Positions 1 through 6,359 of a stretch of DNA of 9,945 nt are shown here, piece by piece. Positions within the stretch are counted from its first letter, which is position 1. Each line of letters begins with the position of its first letter. The stretch covers positions 1 through 9,945 of the forward strand of contig DKNY01000029.1 of the NCBI GenBank assembly GCA_002470275.1. The letters are read 5' to 3'. The notes under the pieces are model-generated. The model saw only the letters and a program-made list of their open reading frames with translations. It did not search any database and had not been told where the DNA came from. Source of the DNA: Gammaproteobacteria bacterium UBA7376. GTDB lineage: Bacteria > Pseudomonadota > Gammaproteobacteria > Pseudomonadales > Azotimanducaceae. The translations under genes and the position numbers were made by a program.

Positions 1-1
1 T

Positions 2-1198
2 GGCCTGCTTGCCCAATACGGTTTGTCTAGGGAAGCGGTCAAAGGCTATGAGCAGCCTGACCGACTCTGGTTTACCGATGTCAGAAACCCTATCGGGGGT
101 TTTTACACAGACAACAAGGGGCTTTTCGATGCATTGGTTGCTGGAGGAGTCGTATTCCCAGGTTTGGAAGATGCTGATTCAGATGGTCTGGTGACAGTGG
201 ACGAGGAAATCGTATCCTTGTACGCCATGCAAACGATCTTTACGGACTTCGGCAGCGTTATCTTGGGGCTGAGGTTTGAAGATACGGATTTCCGCACGGT
301 CGGTTGGCAGCTTGACGCGCAGGGAGAGGAAGTTCCCCTTACGATATCTGAGAGCTACTCGAACTGGTTGCCAAGTGCACACGTAAATTACGACTTAAAC
401 GAGGAAACAAAGCTAAGGGCCTCGATTACCACAGCGGTAAGTCGACCCGGTTACAACGAAGCGCGGGCAAGCGCGGGTATTAGTCCTGTTAACCAAAGCG
501 TCTCAGGCGGTAATCCCTACCTAGAGCCAGAAGAATCCTGGGGTCTTGATTTGGCTTACGAGTGGTACTTTGGCGAAGCAAGCATTTTCGCTGTCTCTGC
601 GTTTTATCGAGAGGTTGATAACGTCATTGTTGCTGGGTCCACAACCGTGGATGGTTCGGTCTACTCACCGGCCGCTCAACCGGGCGAACAGTGGACGTTG
701 ACAGGCAGTGCAAATGGCAGGGATGGTGAACTCAAAGGGATCGAATTAAACTTTATCGATCGGCTTGATAATTACATGACAGGCCCGTTTTCCGGGTTTG
801 GGGTAGAGCTAAATCTAGCGGCGATAGACTCAAGCTTTACTGCGCCGGACGGAAACGAATATTCCTTGCCAGGAACGTCAGACCTGACCTACAACGCATC
901 ACTATTTTACGAGCAGTATAACGTCTCAATTAGGCTCAATTATCGGTACCGCGATTCTTGGTTGGACACCACCGAGGCTGACGTAGGCGATGGCAACTAT
1001 TGGGATGAGCAAGAAAGGGTTGAGTTATCTCTGCGCTACGACCTTGAAGAACTCACCGGATACAAAGCGATTGTATATGCCGACTTAATGAATCTCTCCG
1101 ACTACGAGGATGTTCGATACACTGGCAACACGAGGAATCCTAACCAGATCGAAACGTACGGGTCGCGTTATGTTCTTGGAATTCGAGCCAGCTTCTAA
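2..1198 (+). CDS. TonB-dependent receptor, C-terminal part (5' end outside window)
   Basis: This is the distal part of an outer-membrane TonB-dependent receptor, which imports a ligand across the outer membrane using TonB/ExbBD energy. The frame is open from base 2 to the TAA at 1196-1198 (about 398 residues); an apparent TTG start at 23 is only an internal codon. The signature is the barrel segment with 'TTAVSRPGYNEARAS' followed by 'GGNPYLEPEESWGLDL', typical of the Caulobacter/Xanthomonas-type receptor family. Alternating beta-strands follow, and the protein ends in Phe (GIRASF), as expected for a BAM-assembled barrel. The TonB box and plug lie outside the window. Near residue 57 of the visible part is an aspartate-rich loop matching a canonical EF-hand pattern (bases 170-205). 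The ligand cannot be told from the sequence. A secreted PHP hydrolase gene starts 40 bases downstream on the same strand and may be co-transcribed. Confidence 0.93.
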   Translation, partial: GLLAQYGLSREAVKGYEQPDRLWFTDVRNPIGGFYTDNKGLFDALVAGGVVFPGLEDADSDGLVTVDEEIVSLYAMQTIFTDFGSVILGLRFEDTDFRTVGWQLDAQGEEVPLTISESYSNWLPSAHVNYDLNEETKLRASITTAVSRPGYNEARASAGISPVNQSVSGGNPYLEPEESWGLDLAYEWYFGEASIFAVSAFYREVDNVIVAGSTTVDGSVYSPAAQPGEQWTLTGSANGRDGELKGIELNFIDRLDNYMTGPFSGFGVELNLAAIDSSFTAPDGNEYSLPGTSDLTYNASLFYEQYNVSIRLNYRYRDSWLDTTEADVGDGNYWDEQERVELSLRYDLEELTGYKAIVYADLMNLSDYEDVRYTGNTRNPNQIETYGSRYVLGIRASF

Positions 1199-1238
1199 AT
1201 TGCAGACGAAAATCAGCACTCCGTTCCGACACGCATTG

Positions 1239-2771
1239 ATGCGGCGCCTTACTATCGCTGCTAAAGGAATGGCGCAATCGTTAATGATTTCGCTAATTGC
1301 ACTGTCTGGGCATGCAAATGAGACGGCTGCGAGGGCGCATACATCAGATGTCCCTCGGAGCCCCGACGCAGAGCTTGGCCCAGCATGGCTGGCCGGGGAT
1401 CATCATATTCACAGTCGGTATAGCGTGGGGTGGAACAACGATACGAATCCACCAACGCCCATACTGGGTGGGGATGCGATTTATCCAATAGCTATGAACG
1501 CAGTGATGGCACGCCAGCATGGTCTTGATTGGATGGTGACCACCGATCATGGTGGCCCAAATCATTCAAGGGTTCATCTGAATCACGCATATCCTGAACT
1601 GCTAGAGTCTCGTGAAGCCGTTCCTGATGTCATCCAATTTCTGGGGATGGAGTTTGATACCCCGGCGGCGGATCATACCAGCCTGATTTTTCCACAAACC
1701 GATTTTGAGATTAAAGACCTAGTCAAGATTGAGGAAGAATTTAACAGTCGTGAATTTTGGCCCGCCGACCCTGGAAAAAATACCGAACAACAAATGCTGT
1801 TAGCTTTGTCAGCGATGAAGAGGCTACCCGCTCCACCTTTGTTGATTGCACATCACCCCTCAAGGTCCGCATCGGGTTTGCGTCAATATGGCAAAACTAC
1901 GCCCCGAGAAATGAGATCTTGGAACGATCAGGCGCCAAATATTGCGGTTGGGATGGAGGGGTCACCTGGGCATCAGGCAATTACGCAATCCCAGGAGCGA
2001 TTTGGGCCGTCAAAGCTATCAAAGTATCTGGGGGACAGCCGACCCCGTGGCATTTACGGCAGTGTGCTAGGGGGCCACCCCACGATGGGCGGCTTTGATC
2101 AGATGACGGCGGTCGTTGGTGGGTTTTGGGACTCAATGTTAGGCGAAGGTCGTCGCTGGTGGATTACGGCAAATTCGGATAGCCATACGCATTGGCGTGA
2201 TGGTGGGGCAGATTTTTGGCCGGGTGAGTATTCAAAAACTTACGTATACGCTTTAAAAAATCCCGCGTCGATTTTCGCAGCGATTCGTGCCGGACGAATG
2301 TTTGTGGTGACCGGTGACCTGATCTCAGCCCTTGTCTTTCGTGCATCGTCAAAAACTCAGACTGCACGTATAGGGCAGTCGATTGCAGTAGATCGCGGCG
2401 GAGATATCGATATCTATATCGAAGTTGTCGAATCAATCACGGCGAATGCTGGCGGACGCCTACCGAAAGTCAAAAGGGTCGACTTGATTCGCGGAAAAAT
2501 AGAGGCCGCGCCGCAGGACCTGAGTGCTGACGAAAACGCTACGGCGAGGGTGCAGGAAAGGTTCTTCGTGAACACAACTCGCGAAGCGGGAACGCCGATT
2601 CGACTTGCCTATAAGTTTGAGAACGTTCAGGAAAGCTTTTACGTCCGATTGCGTGGAACAAATGGAGAGGAGCGCGAGCCTCTTGAGGACCCTGATGGAG
2701 AGGATCCTTGGAGCGACCTTTGGTTCTACTCCAATCCTATCTTTGTTGAAGTTTCACAGAGCGGAGGATGA
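1239..2771 (+). CDS. Secreted PHP-domain metallohydrolase (CehA/McbA-like)
   Basis: Predicted exported metal-dependent hydrolase of the PHP (polymerase and histidinol phosphatase) superfamily, 510 residues. The metal-ligand motifs appear in order: H56-I-H58 in 'GDHHIHSRYS', D103-H104 in 'TTDHGG', E138 in 'GMEFDTP', H205/H206 in 'LIAHHPSR', and D314-x-H316 in 'ANSDSHTHW'. Family members usually bind two or three divalent metals and cleave phosphoesters, but carbamate and other hydrolases share the fold, so the substrate is unknown. The C-terminal ~150 residues look beta-rich. I chose the ATG at 1239 because it gives a clean signal peptide: basic MRR, hydrophobic AQSLMISLIALSG, then a likely cut after GHA near residue 26. 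The reading frame is also open upstream to an ATG at 1110, but that start would overlap the receptor gene by about 90 bases and bury the signal peptide. No clear Shine-Dalgarno sequence precedes 1239, which suggests translation linked to the receptor gene 40 bases upstream. Confidence 0.85.
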   Translation: MRRLTIAAKGMAQSLMISLIALSGHANETAARAHTSDVPRSPDAELGPAWLAGDHHIHSRYSVGWNNDTNPPTPILGGDAIYPIAMNAVMARQHGLDWMVTTDHGGPNHSRVHLNHAYPELLESREAVPDVIQFLGMEFDTPAADHTSLIFPQTDFEIKDLVKIEEEFNSREFWPADPGKNTEQQMLLALSAMKRLPAPPLLIAHHPSRSASGLRQYGKTTPREMRSWNDQAPNIAVGMEGSPGHQAITQSQERFGPSKLSKYLGDSRPRGIYGSVLGGHPTMGGFDQMTAVVGGFWDSMLGEGRRWWITANSDSHTHWRDGGADFWPGEYSKTYVYALKNPASIFAAIRAGRMFVVTGDLISALVFRASSKTQTARIGQSIAVDRGGDIDIYIEVVESITANAGGRLPKVKRVDLIRGKIEAAPQDLSADENATARVQERFFVNTTREAGTPIRLAYKFENVQESFYVRLRGTNGEEREPLEDPDGEDPWSDLWFYSNPIFVEVSQSGG

Positions 2772-2846
2772 TGCTCAAAACTGCTCTCTGACGTCATGGC
2801 GTTTTTGGGGAAGGTCCGAGGGCAGGCTTGCACTCATGAGTCGGTC

Positions 2847-3058
2847 ATGACTCAGCGCGGTTTGCTCCTGGGGTTTATTGCTCTTTGTTCACTAGCTGCA
2901 TCGACTGGGCAATGCCCGGCGGCCACCTTGCGGTGTACGGCGTCAGCTACGCGGGAATCGCTCGGCTGGGAGAGCGCCACCTTAGGCTAATCCAACGGCT
3001 TGAGATAAGATGCGGGCCCCTAAAGACGAGGCGTGGCTGCGGCTGCGATTCAGGATGA
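2847..3058 (+). pseudogene. Probable decayed secreted alpha/beta-hydrolase gene remnant
   Basis: Two disconnected protein-like pieces lie here in different frames. Starting at the ATG at 2847, the first ~22 residues (MTQRGLLLGFIALCSLAASTGQ) look like a signal peptide. That frame then becomes low-quality cysteine/arginine-rich sequence and stops at 2990. Shifted by frame from 2912, the translation 'GGHLAVYGVSYAGIARLG' matches the nucleophile elbow (G-x-S-Y-x-G) seen in S33/S15-type alpha/beta hydrolases. It continues to a stop at 3056-3058, overlapping the start of the DAHP synthase gene. An intact hydrolase would have 100 or more residues between signal peptide and elbow and a further His/Asp triad, none of which is present. 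The simplest reading is a gene reduced by internal deletion and frameshift. Chance resemblance in ~280 bases of intergenic DNA cannot be excluded. An inverted repeat (TGAGTC, 6-base loop, GACTCA; 2837-2854) spans the putative ATG. Confidence 0.3.
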
Positions 3059-4101
3059 AGTTCAATACCGATGATATCCGCATTACCGGCATGGCCACGG
3101 TGCGTGAGCCCCAGGCGCTGATGGATGAGCTGCCGCTTTCTGATACGGTGACGGCGGATATTTTTAATGTGCGCAAGCAGGCAGCAGATATCGTCGGCGG
3201 CGCTGACCCAAGGCTGCTGGTGGTGGTCGGCCCTTGTTCCATTCATGATCCCGTCGCGGCCATGGATTATGCGAATCGGCTGGCGGAGCTAGCACCCCAG
3301 TATGCAGATCAGCTGTGTATCCTGATGCGCGTTTATTTTGAAAAACCGAGGACCACGGTAGGCTGGAAAGGCCTGATCAACGATCCCCACCTGGACAATA
3401 GCTTTGATATCAACGGGGGCCTCTTCACCGCGCGTAAGCTGCTGCTGGACATCGCGAGTCTGAAGCTGGGGGCTGGGACCGAGTACTTAGATCCAATAAC
3501 CCCTCAGTACATCGGCGATCTGGTCTGCTGGAGCGCTATTGGCGCACGCACCACTGAGAGCCAGATTCATCGCCAGTTGGCGTCGGGCCTTTCCTGCCCG
3601 GTGGGTTTCAAGAACAGCACGCTCGGTGACACTCAGGTAGCGGTGGACGCCGTTAAATCTGCCCGGCATAGCCATATCTTCCTCTCGGTGACGAAGAGCG
3701 GGCACTCTGCAATCTTTTCGACTTCGGGCAACGAGGACTGCCACATCATCCTTCGTGGCGGCAAGACGCCCAACTATGATGCCGAATCAATCGCTGCCGC
3801 GGTGAAGCGCCTAACCAAGGCGAATCTGCCCCCTCGACTTATGATTGACATGAGTCATGCCAATAGCGCCAAAGATCACGAGCGGCAGAATTTCATCTGT
3901 GATGATATTTGTGGCCAGCTTCGGGGCGGTTCGTCCGCCATTATGGGGGTGATGATCGAGAGCCATTTAGTAGCCGGAAAGCAGAGTCTGGGGGATGAAC
4001 TGGTCTATGGCCAAAGTATCACCGATGCCTGTATTGGCTGGGCGGATACGGAGCGCGCGCTGGCCAAGCTTGCCGAGGCCGTCGCTTTGAGGAACGCGTA
4101 A
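3055..4101 (+). CDS. aroG: 3-deoxy-7-phosphoheptulonate (DAHP) synthase, class I AroG type
   Basis: Catalyses the first step of the shikimate pathway in the cytoplasm, condensing phosphoenolpyruvate and erythrose 4-phosphate to DAHP. The protein is 348 residues against 350 for E. coli AroG. With the ATG at 3055, key residues fall on the same numbers as in that enzyme: C61 (GPCSIHD), R92 and K97 (MRVYFEKPR), K186 (GFKN), H268 (DMSHANS) and E302 (MIESH). The last metal ligand, D324 in 'SITDACIGW', is two positions earlier because of a small deletion. The reading frame extends upstream to an ATG at 3010, but that adds 15 residues with no counterpart. Positions lining the E. coli AroG phenylalanine site (D146, P150, S180, S211) are kept. 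Ser rather than Gly at 211 suggests feedback by Phe rather than Tyr. The gene stands alone, with no other shikimate gene in view. No strong ribosome binding site is visible. A stem-loop follows at 4106-4121. Confidence 0.96.
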   Translation: MKFNTDDIRITGMATVREPQALMDELPLSDTVTADIFNVRKQAADIVGGADPRLLVVVGPCSIHDPVAAMDYANRLAELAPQYADQLCILMRVYFEKPRTTVGWKGLINDPHLDNSFDINGGLFTARKLLLDIASLKLGAGTEYLDPITPQYIGDLVCWSAIGARTTESQIHRQLASGLSCPVGFKNSTLGDTQVAVDAVKSARHSHIFLSVTKSGHSAIFSTSGNEDCHIILRGGKTPNYDAESIAAAVKRLTKANLPPRLMIDMSHANSAKDHERQNFICDDICGQLRGGSSAIMGVMIESHLVAGKQSLGDELVYGQSITDACIGWADTERALAKLAEAVALRNA

Positions 4102-4105
4102 TATG

Positions 4106-4121
4106 GCCACCTGAGGGTGGC
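4106..4121 (+). terminator. Stem-loop after DAHP synthase gene, possible terminator
   Basis: A perfect 6-bp GC-rich stem (GCCACC / GGTGGC) with a 4-base TGAG loop begins five bases after the aroG stop codon. Only a weak T-rich stretch follows (CGTTATCG), so it is not a textbook intrinsic terminator. Its place between the ends of two convergent coding segments fits a role in ending transcription or protecting the mRNA 3' end. Confidence 0.4.
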
Positions 4122-4135
4122 GTTATCGCGGGTGC

Positions 4136-4450
4136 TCAATAGGCGCCCATCTTGTAGGTCAGCTCTAAACCATACATGCGCGGCATGGTCATGCCCGCAG
4201 TTTGACGGAAGTGTTCCGCCTTACCGTGACGCAAGACCTGTAGCACACCAACCTCGTCGGAGACGTTATCGCAGAATGCCGAAACAACGATGTTCTGTTC
4301 GTTAGACGTCCAGGTTGCACGAAGGTCGAGACGATCTGAAGCCTGGGCTGTTTCCTTTTCGTTCTCGAAGGGCGAATAGTGGACATCATCGGTAGAGCTA
4401 TAGGCAGCCAGCAGCGCAAATATCGAGCCATTTTTCAATGATTTTACCCG
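4136..4450 (-). pseudogene. TonB-dependent receptor C-terminal fragment (relic)
   Basis: Read on the minus strand, about 104 codons encode only the last barrel strands of a TonB-dependent receptor. Recognisable pieces are 'YSPFENEKETAQ', 'DRLDLRATWTS', 'IVVSAFCDNVSDEVGVLQVL', 'FRQTAG' and the terminal 'YGLELTYKMGAY'. These match the end of proteobacterial receptors in which such strands close the barrel. A complete receptor has 700 or more residues with signal peptide and plug. Here the frame is stopped by a TAA at 4453-4451 just upstream, and the three minus-strand frames of the next ~110 bases show no receptor-like continuation. The only start codon is a TTG at 4438, with no convincing ribosome binding site. 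It cannot make a functional transporter. It is unlike the end of the receptor at 2-1198 (different terminal motif), so it is not a simple copy of that gene. It probably marks a past deletion or rearrangement junction near 4450. Confidence 0.72.
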
Positions 4451-4678
4451 TTAGGTAATGTCATACGCCAAGGGTCGATGGGAATGAGCGTGCAGTAGAG
4501 GTATGTTGTCCAGATGAAGTTGGTAGACAGAAATAAACTGTGAAACTTATTGAAAATGTCCGAACAAACGCATGTAAGTTAACACCCAAGGTTCTCATCG
4601 GGGGGCTGATGGTTCACGCAGCATGGGTTTTAGGGTCATTCCTTGCTTGGTTAGGCAATGTAGGCCGGTCTTTCGGGT

Positions 4679-4700
4679 TTTGCCGCCGCTGATCGGCAAA
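4679..4700. repeat. Inverted repeat upstream of monooxygenase promoter
   Basis: TTTGCCG (4679-4685) and CGGCAAA (4694-4700) form a perfect 7-bp inverted repeat with an 8-base spacer, ending about 33 bases upstream of the extended -10 element. The dyad could be a binding site for a dimeric regulator, or an RNA hairpin if the region is transcribed from further upstream. No T-tract follows, so a terminator is unlikely. No regulator gene lies in view to pair with it. Confidence 0.35.
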
Positions 4701-4732
4701 CTACCTGTGTCGCTGGCTCATGGGTGGTAACC

Positions 4733-4741
4733 TGATATTAT
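4733..4741 (+). promoter_or_regulatory. Extended -10 promoter for the monooxygenase gene
   Basis: TGA followed by TATTAT fits an extended -10 element (TGnTATAAT with one mismatch). The -35 region is poor (CTGGCT at 4712-4717), which extended -10 promoters tolerate. Transcription would start near 4748 and give a leader of about 50 bases before the ATG at 4796. Confidence 0.42.
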
Positions 4742-4783
4742 CGTCGCGCCCTCGGATGGTAGGTTGGTAAATGGCAATCGGTT

Positions 4784-4790
4784 AGAGAGG
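4784..4790 (+). promoter_or_regulatory. Ribosome binding site of the monooxygenase gene
   Basis: AGAGAGG lies five bases before the ATG at 4796, and its purine-rich GAGG core fits a Shine-Dalgarno sequence. It fixes the start so that the FAD-binding glycine motif begins at residue 14, the normal place in this family. Confidence 0.55.
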
Positions 4791-4795
4791 TAGGT

Positions 4796-6316
4796 ATGGC
4801 CCAGGACAGTGAACAGTTTGACGTAATTATTGTAGGTGCGGGTATCTCTGGTATCAGCGCCGCCGTTCATCTCAAGCAGGCCTGCCCAGACAAGCGGATT
4901 TGTATTTTGGAACGCCGCGAAAACGTAGGCGGAACCTGGGATCTCTTCCGCTATCCAGGTATCCGTTCCGATAGTGATATGCATACCCTAGGCTTTGAGT
5001 TCAAGCCATGGACGGAGCAGAAGTCTATCGCTGACGGGCCCTCTATTATGAGATATCTGAAGGAGACGGTGGCGGAGCATCACTTAGCCGACCACATTCG
5101 CACGGGGCATCAGGTGCTGGCGGCAGATTGGTGCTCTAAGGCCGGCAGCTGGTCGCTAAAAGTCCAGCACAAGGGAGAAGAAAAACAGCTGGCGGCGACG
5201 TTCCTGTTTATGTGCTCTGGCTATTACAGCCACGATGAGGCGCACGACGCAAAGATTCCCGGTGCGGACCAGTTTGCTGGCCCAGTCGTCTTACCTCAGT
5301 TTTGGCCGGAGGACTTGGACTACGTTGGAAAGCGGGTCATCGTCGTGGGTAGTGGCGCCACTGCGATGACTATCGTGCCTCGAATGGCGGAAGAGGGTGC
5401 CCGAGTTACGATGCTGCAGCGCTCTCCTACCTACGTGGCCTCACGTCCGGACAAAGATCGATTGGCTAATTTTCTGCGTGGGGTCTTGCCCGAAAAGTGG
5501 GCCTACGCGATAACGCGTCTGCGCAACATCAGGCTGCAGGAGCAAATTTATCGCCGCTCTCGCGCTGCACCTGAGAAGGTTAAGGCATTCCTCTTGGGCA
5601 TGGTTAAAAAGGGACTGCCAGAGGGGTACGACGTGGAGACGCACTTTACCCCCAAATATAACCCCTGGGATCAACGGCTCTGCCTGATACCAAATGGCGA
5701 TCTGTTCAAGGCTATTTCATCGGGTCAGGCAGAGGTTGTTACCGCAGCTATAGACCAAATTACTGAAACAGGCATTCGGTTGGAATCAGGGGAGACCTTA
5801 GAGGCGGATATCATCATTCTAGCTACCGGGTTGAAGATGGTGCTGCTCGCGGACGTGCCGTTCACTCGTGACGGAGAGGCTATCGATTTTGCTAAGACCT
5901 TTACCTACAAGGGAATGATGTTTTCGGGTGTGCCGAACCTGGTGAGTACCTTCGGCTATATCAATGCCTCCTGGACTCTGCGAGCAGATCTCACGGCGAA
6001 CTGGGTATGTAGATTGCTTCAGCATATGGATCAGCTTGGGGCGGACACGGTAACCGCCGAGCTGCAGGAAAAACCTGAGGAAGCCCGACCCTGGATTACC
6101 GATTTTCCTGCGGGCTATATGTCCAGAGCCATGCATCTGTTCCCTCGGCAGGCTAATGGTCCGTGGCGCAATACCCAGGATTTTGCTCTCGATAAGAAGC
6201 TCTTAAAGCAAGCGCCCGTGGCAGACGAGGTTTTGGTTTTCGAGCATCTTCCAGACGTCGATCGTAGCCAGTCGGATGATCAGTCCCCACCTGGAAAGGC
6301 TGTTTCGGCTGGTTAG
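4796..6316 (+). CDS. EthA-like FAD-dependent monooxygenase with altered Baeyer-Villiger motif
   Basis: Flavoprotein monooxygenase of the class B family (Baeyer-Villiger and N/S-oxidising enzymes), 506 residues against about 489 for Mycobacterium EthA, which it resembles along its length. Such enzymes use NADPH and O2 to insert oxygen into ketones or to oxidise N or S. Visible motifs are the FAD-binding G14-A-G16-I-S-G19, 'GGTWDLFRYPGIRSDSDM', a second Rossmann motif G185-S-G187-A-T-A190 for NADPH, 'YNPWDQRLCLIPNGDLF' and 'ILATGL'. The Baeyer-Villiger fingerprint FxGxxxHxxxW is present as F160-A-G162-PVV-L166-PQF-W170, so the key histidine is leucine. Ketone oxygenation may therefore be impaired or changed. 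The C-terminal ~20 residues are polar and probably disordered. The gene has its own promoter and ribosome binding site and converges with the secreted-protein gene ending at 6352. No substrate can be assigned. Confidence 0.92.
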   Translation: MAQDSEQFDVIIVGAGISGISAAVHLKQACPDKRICILERRENVGGTWDLFRYPGIRSDSDMHTLGFEFKPWTEQKSIADGPSIMRYLKETVAEHHLADHIRTGHQVLAADWCSKAGSWSLKVQHKGEEKQLAATFLFMCSGYYSHDEAHDAKIPGADQFAGPVVLPQFWPEDLDYVGKRVIVVGSGATAMTIVPRMAEEGARVTMLQRSPTYVASRPDKDRLANFLRGVLPEKWAYAITRLRNIRLQEQIYRRSRAAPEKVKAFLLGMVKKGLPEGYDVETHFTPKYNPWDQRLCLIPNGDLFKAISSGQAEVVTAAIDQITETGIRLESGETLEADIIILATGLKMVLLADVPFTRDGEAIDFAKTFTYKGMMFSGVPNLVSTFGYINASWTLRADLTANWVCRLLQHMDQLGADTVTAELQEKPEEARPWITDFPAGYMSRAMHLFPRQANGPWRNTQDFALDKKLLKQAPVADEVLVFEHLPDVDRSQSDDQSPPGKAVSAG

Positions 6317-6342
6317 ACCCTCTTGCCGGTGAATCGGGCACA

Positions 6343-6359
6343 CAGAATGTTCTATTCTG
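6343..6359. terminator. Small hairpin between convergent genes
   Basis: CAGAAT and ATTCTG form a perfect 6-bp stem around a 5-base loop. It covers the stop codon of the minus-strand gene (6352-6354) and lies about 26 bases past the monooxygenase stop. It is AT-rich, short and lacks a T-tract, so a bidirectional terminator role is only a possibility. Confidence 0.22.

Larger units (their letters stand above)
4451..4795. other. Intergenic region upstream of the monooxygenase gene
   Basis: About 345 bases with no supportable gene on either strand. The minus-strand frames near 4451-4560 are open for 30-40 codons, but the translations are not recognisable. A 7-bp inverted repeat (4679-4700), an extended -10 promoter element (4733-4741) and a ribosome binding site (4784-4790) support its use as the control region for the gene starting at 4796. 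A weaker promoter-like pair, TTGAAA at 4550-4555 and TGTAAG at 4573-4578 with 17-base spacing, lies further upstream. Confidence 0.6.

Noticed and set aside
1110..1238. Longer start for the PHP-domain gene at 1110
   Set aside because: It overlaps the end of the receptor gene by about 90 bases and puts 43 unrelated residues before a clear signal peptide; the ATG at 1239 is better.
1757..2098. 113-codon plus-strand frame inside the PHP gene
   Set aside because: It is in another frame of a gene with clear metal-binding motifs; its own translation has no family features.
2789..2796. TGACGTCA palindrome
   Set aside because: It is an isolated 8-base palindrome with no promoter context and could easily occur by chance.
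3010..3054. Longer start for the DAHP synthase at 3010
   Set aside because: It adds 15 residues with no family counterpart; starting at 3055 places C61, R92, K97, K186, H268 and E302 at the exact E. coli AroG numbers.
4117..4305. 62-codon plus-strand frame after aroG
   Set aside because: It is antisense to the receptor relic, whose minus-strand translation is clearly TonB-receptor-like; the plus frame is Arg/Cys-rich noise.
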